A DNA stretch of 64,000 nucleotides. Source: Candidatus Bathyarchaeota archaeon (lineage in GTDB: Archaea; Thermoproteota; Bathyarchaeia; Bathyarchaeales; Bathycorpusculaceae). Positions 60,706-64,000 of this stretch are shown here, piece after piece (position 1 is the first letter of the stretch; every line of letters starts with the position of its first letter). The notes under the pieces are model-generated. The model was not told where the DNA came from, made no database searches, and saw only the letters and a list, made by a program, of their open reading frames with translations. The position numbers and the translations under genes are program-made. Location: contig JAGTQX010000003.1 in the NCBI GenBank assembly GCA_018396675.1, forward strand, positions 1 to 64,000. The letters run 5' to 3'.

Positions 60706-62001
60706 TTACACCTCCAAGACAACGGCGCCTGCTTGGCAGCCGGTGCCGCCGTGTCCATGCACGAAGCCTCGTTTTGGCTTGCTTAATTGTCTTCCAGGCG
60801 CGCCCCATTTTTTGCCTATTTGGTTGCTTAATTGCCAGTAAACGTCGACTACCTGAGCGATTGATGTTGAGCCGACTGCGTGGCCTTGAGCGGTTAAAGC
60901 GCCGCTGAGTTGACATGGAAGTTCTCCGTCTGGAGCGATTACGCCTTCGCGTAGCAGTTTCTTTCCTTCGCCTCTTTTGCAGAAGTCGAAGTCCTCAAGC
61001 GCCGCCAATACAACGCCTGCGTATGGATCGAAGATTTCAACGAGGCTTATTTCTTTCCGCGGATTCTTGATTCCAGCATCCTTGTAAGCCATTCGTGCAG
61101 CTACTCGAAGTGAGCCGAAGTTGGTTAAATCTGGATAAGGCGACATTGGACGTGGGATTTCTTTCGGCCATATCCTTTCATCTTCCGGGTACAAGCCTTT
61201 CCACGCAGGATTGTCAGGCCGGTCTCCAGGTCTCATAGTATCTGTTCCGAAGCCAACGCCGGTTATCCAAACAGGGTTATCTGTTAATTTTTTAGTCATC
61301 TCCTCGTTTGCCAGAAGCATGGCAGATGCGCCTTCGCTGGTCATTGCACATTCAAGAAGGCGATATGGCCAAGAGATTAACCGTGACTTGTACACGTCTT
61401 CAACGGTTATTTTGCTGAAACCATGCTGCGCGGGCCATTGGGCATATGGATTGTCAAGTGAGTTGTTGTGGGCTAGCACAGCAACTTCAGCCAAGTCTTC
61501 TTCGGTTTCTCCGTAAACGTGCATTCGCCTTGTTTCCAATGTTGCATAGAAAGCGTTATAGGTGAAGCCTGAAACAAAGTCCCAGTCAGTGTCGCCTGCA
61601 ACGGCTATTGCCTCGTTTACTTTTTGTATGGGAAGTTCGTTCATTTTTTCCCAGCCGACAACCAAAACCACGGGGAACATTCCTGAACGTATCCAAAGAG
61701 CCGCGTTCACTATCGCGTCGATGGGGGTTGCTCCGCCAGATTCAACACGGAACGCGGGTACACCGCTTAAGCCTAGGTAATCATGTATTATCCAATGCAT
61801 ACATTGTTGTTGTTCAAGTATGTCGCTGAAGTAGGAGTAGCAGCACGCGTAGCCTTTCTTTATGAAATCTCCGATTTCAAGGTCTGGAACATCATCTAAC
61901 ACCATTTTAACGGCTTCGGCGCACATTTCCTCCTGTAAAGTATGCCGTGGATTGTCGAACCGTGATATGGCTCCTGCAACTATTCCGACCTTCTTTGACA
62001 A
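60706..62001 (-). CDS. thiolase-like protein lacking the nucleophilic Cys
   Basis: A thiolase-fold protein of about 430 residues, started at TTG 62001 after GAGGTG. Aligned with the neighbour, 'RTEAACCSSGVALKAAVYAV' becomes 'RVESGGATPIDAIVNAALWI', so the nucleophile Cys is replaced (Gly/Ala), and 'DPYAGVVLAALEDFDFC' takes the place of 'HDCFTIAEIIAYEDLGFC'. The later 'GHAVGSTSIAQVVDVYWQLS' is kept. It may act on another acyl-CoA by a different residue, or be a scaffold or hydrolase. It is coupled to the second DUF35 gene. Confidence 0.8.
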   Translation of the reverse strand: MSKKVGIVAGAISRFDNPRHTLQEEMCAEAVKMVLDDVPDLEIGDFIKKGYACCYSYFSDILEQQQCMHWIIHDYLGLSGVPAFRVESGGATPIDAIVNAALWIRSGMFPVVLVVGWEKMNELPIQKVNEAIAVAGDTDWDFVSGFTYNAFYATLETRRMHVYGETEEDLAEVAVLAHNNSLDNPYAQWPAQHGFSKITVEDVYKSRLISWPYRLLECAMTSEGASAMLLANEEMTKKLTDNPVWITGVGFGTDTMRPGDRPDNPAWKGLYPEDERIWPKEIPRPMSPYPDLTNFGSLRVAARMAYKDAGIKNPRKEISLVEIFDPYAGVVLAALEDFDFCKRGEGKKLLREGVIAPDGELPCQLSGALTAQGHAVGSTSIAQVVDVYWQLSNQIGKKWGAPGRQLSKPKRGFVHGHGGTGCQAGAVVLEV

Positions 62002-62130
62002 ATTTTCCACCTCATTTTGGACTATAGCTATAAAATTTAGTGAGTATAAGATTTTTGTGGAAAACAAAGCCGAAAATTATGTAAAATTTCAAGAATATTT
62101 TTATTAACGTTCACTCACAGAGTTCAAACT

Positions 62131-63243
62131 ATGCGAGTACTGAAACTGGCTACGATTTTACCTAAAAAATGCTACGCCACAGAGGAACTGGTTGAAACGT
62201 TCCCATGCAAACTTCCTGAAGGCGTCAAGAAAAACGTTCTAAATTTGGGAGTTGAGAAACGTTATCTCATCAACCACGCGGGGTTAGACAAAAACGCCAG
62301 CGAAGCAGAGTTCGTTAATCTTTGCTCGGAAGCCTGCAAAAAAGCAGTTAAAGAAGCGGATGTACCGCTCAAGAAAATTGGATATTTCATTGCAGTTTAC
62401 GATGCGAACCCTTTCTTAAGCCCTGGATTAAGCCAGCTTCTCATTCGCAGCGTAGGGTTTAATCCTTACATAAAACATGTCAACGCTCAAGGAATAGCCA
62501 GCACAGCCTTCCCGAAAGCGTTGGAACTTGCGGGAAACCACTTGGCAGCGCATCCTAAAGATTATGTTCTCATCTGCATTTCTGGCGTGAGCTCTTACTG
62601 GTTTCAAAATCAAGTGCGCGGCATAAAAAATGTCATGGAAATTAAACAAATCAGCCAAATTAAAAACAGTGCACAAAAGCGGATGGAACTGCAAAAGTGG
62701 ATTGCCACCATGGAGTTTTTCCTTTTTGGAGACGGTGTCGCTGCATGCGTAGTTACAAATGAAGACGAAGGCTTGACTGTCGAAAAAATTGTTGAAGTTA
62801 CCAACACTGGCAAAAAAGACTTTTTGGCTGGTTACGCTAGACTTTACACTTTGAATGAACCTTTTAAGTTTGGATTTCAATCGCACTTGGACAAAAAGAT
62901 TCCAGAACTCGGAGTAAAATATACAGCTAAAGCGTTGAAGAGACTTCTAGGTAAAAACGTTGAAGCTGTTACCGTAGCCGCTAAGAAATGGGCAGTACAT
63001 ACTGGAAGCGAAAAAATATTAAACACGTTGGCTGAACACAACAGAATAGCCTACGAGAAAATCAGGGAGTCTCATGAAATTTTAAGGAATTACGGCAACT
63101 TGGCAGGCGCAAGTCTACCGTTTATACTTGAAAAGATAATTTCACAAAACAAATTAGGCGACGGTGACATAATCTTGATGCTTGGTTACGGGTGGGGATT
63201 TTCAGCAGCAGCCGCCATGCTGAAATTTAGAGGAAATCGTTAA
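62131..63243 (+). CDS. KASIII/type III PKS-like protein lacking the active-site Cys
   Basis: A 370-residue thiolase-superfamily protein with the chain-initiation layout: 'DVPLKKIGYFIAVYDANPFL', 'HVNAQGIASTAFPKALELAG' at the position of the Cys nucleophile, 'KKWAVHTGSEKILNTLAEHN' (His region), and 'ILRNYGNLAGASLPFILEKI' (Asn region). His and Asn are kept while the expected Gly-Cys is Gly-Ile. It is thus likely catalytically altered. It is divergent from the thiolase cluster, about 130 bases apart. Confidence 0.7.
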   Translation: MRVLKLATILPKKCYATEELVETFPCKLPEGVKKNVLNLGVEKRYLINHAGLDKNASEAEFVNLCSEACKKAVKEADVPLKKIGYFIAVYDANPFLSPGLSQLLIRSVGFNPYIKHVNAQGIASTAFPKALELAGNHLAAHPKDYVLICISGVSSYWFQNQVRGIKNVMEIKQISQIKNSAQKRMELQKWIATMEFFLFGDGVAACVVTNEDEGLTVEKIVEVTNTGKKDFLAGYARLYTLNEPFKFGFQSHLDKKIPELGVKYTAKALKRLLGKNVEAVTVAAKKWAVHTGSEKILNTLAEHNRIAYEKIRESHEILRNYGNLAGASLPFILEKIISQNKLGDGDIILMLGYGWGFSAAAAMLKFRGNR

Positions 63244-64000
63244 ATTTTGTTTAGTGCTTGCTCTATGTCGGCTATTATGTCCTCTGGGTCTTCTATTCCG
63301 ACGGCTAGACGCACAAGCTGGTCTGTTACGCCTAGTTTTTGACGTTGTTCGGGACTTATGAAATAATGGGAAGACGTTGTTGGTTGCGTTACAAGGGTTT
63401 CTGTTCCTCCAAGGCTTGCAGCTAAAACACAAAGCTTTAGGTTTTCAACAAACTTCACGGTTTTTTCAAAATCGCCCTTTATTTCGAAGCTTACAACTCC
63501 GCCGAAACCCCGCATCTGCCTCTTGGCAAGTGCATGTTGAGGATGACTTGGAAGCCCAGGATAGTACACTTTCGCAATCTTCGGATGAGATTCCAAGTAC
63601 TTTGCTATGCGCATTCCATTCTGGTTATGTCGTTCCATTCGCAGAGCAAGTGTCTTCAAACCACGCAGCAAAAGCCAAGCTGCAGTCGGGTCAAGAGTCC
63701 CGCCCAAAATTTTCCTAGTTTTTTTCAACTTTTGAATAAACTCTTTTGAACCGCATACCACTCCAGCAGTCACATCATGGTGCCCACCCAAATACTTGGT
63801 TGCGCTATGAACGACTATGTCGACGCCAAATTCGATTGGTTTCAAATTGTATGGCGAAGCCAATGTGCCATCAACAACTGTTATTACCCCTTTCTTCTTG
63901 GCAAGTGTAGAGATTTTGCGCAAATCCACAATTTTTAGAGTGGGATTTGTTGGAGTCTCCGCATAAATAAGCCGAGTGTTGTTCTGTATCGCGTTTTTAA
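63240..64000 (-). CDS. cystathionine gamma-synthase/lyase family PLP enzyme (partial)
   Basis: The frame continues past the track start to the right edge ('NNTRLIYAETPTNPTLKIVD' precedes it). Motifs: 'GVITVVDGTLASPYNLKPIE' (PLP Asp), 'VVHSATKYLGGHHDVTAGVV' (PLP Lys), and 'SLGGTETLVTQPTTSSHYFI' (carboxylate binding). It belongs to the trans-sulfuration (Cys/Met metabolism) family. The visible part is about 253 residues, lacking the N-terminal third. It is convergent with the preceding gene, overlapping by four bases. Confidence 0.88.
   Translation of the reverse strand, partial: KNAIQNNTRLIYAETPTNPTLKIVDLRKISTLAKKKGVITVVDGTLASPYNLKPIEFGVDIVVHSATKYLGGHHDVTAGVVCGSKEFIQKLKKTRKILGGTLDPTAAWLLLRGLKTLALRMERHNQNGMRIAKYLESHPKIAKVYYPGLPSHPQHALAKRQMRGFGGVVSFEIKGDFEKTVKFVENLKLCVLAASLGGTETLVTQPTTSSHYFISPEQRQKLGVTDQLVRLAVGIEDPEDIIADIEQALNKI

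Overview
This window is archaeal chromosomal DNA. The evidence is L14e, Cbf5, aIF1A, RIO2, an LSm protein, NurA-HerA, archaeal-type UMP kinase, DUF35/thiolase pairs, TATA boxes about 26-30 bases ahead of leaderless starts, and a 23S rRNA gene bracketed by a long processing stem. The gene content fits the TACK group. Bathyarchaeia is my best guess, from general resemblance only, because no search was run.

Bases 1 to about 15,000 hold a head-tail (HK97-type) provirus structural module, all on the minus strand and cut by the left edge. In transcription order it runs: prohead protease, decoration protein (DUF2190-like), major capsid, zinc protein, winged-helix protein, portal, small proteins including a possible holin, a 903-residue adhesion-like protein, connector, head closure fused to an alpha/alpha-toroid glycosidase-like domain, tail terminator with an inserted domain, two secreted moron-like genes (one a metzincin), major tail protein, tail chaperone with a -1 frameshift, gp10-like protein and the tape measure start. 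No terminase or integrase is visible. Two ribbon-helix-helix genes flank the module on the right.

Bases 15.9-22 kb carry two small paralogous proteins, a 1.3k-residue multi-PAS/GAF histidine kinase, its receiver-only partner, and a double GNAT protein. Bases 22.2-25.2 kb are a 23S rRNA gene with no 16S or 5S neighbour, followed by tRNA-Thr(TGT). Bases 25.7-28.1 kb are a little-known operon: toroid protein, frameshifted DUF6062 protein and three short helical/RHH-like proteins.

Bases 28-64 kb are ordinary host genes: tandem M29-like peptidases, nitroreductase, methyltransferase, Cbf5 and L14e, M20 peptidase, NurA-HerA, NUDIX, rhomboid, a PadR-controlled ABC cluster, UMP kinase, metallo-beta-lactamase fold enzyme, Na/Ca exchanger, MnmA-like thiolase of tRNA, RIO2, LSm, histidine ammonia-lyase, aIF1A with a DEAD helicase, a glutamine synthetase relative, HAD phosphatase, a two-pair thiolase/DUF35 cluster with a KASIII-like protein, and a partial PLP enzyme.

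The strongest discoveries are three. The cbf5 gene is broken by a 19-base insert that folds into a textbook bulge-helix-bulge and, when cut at the standard positions, restores the catalytic GTLDP motif exactly. The tail chaperone gene has a perfect T_TTT_TTA slippery site leading into a 67-codon -1 frame that fills an otherwise empty gap. Several virion proteins carry added carbohydrate-related or repeat domains.
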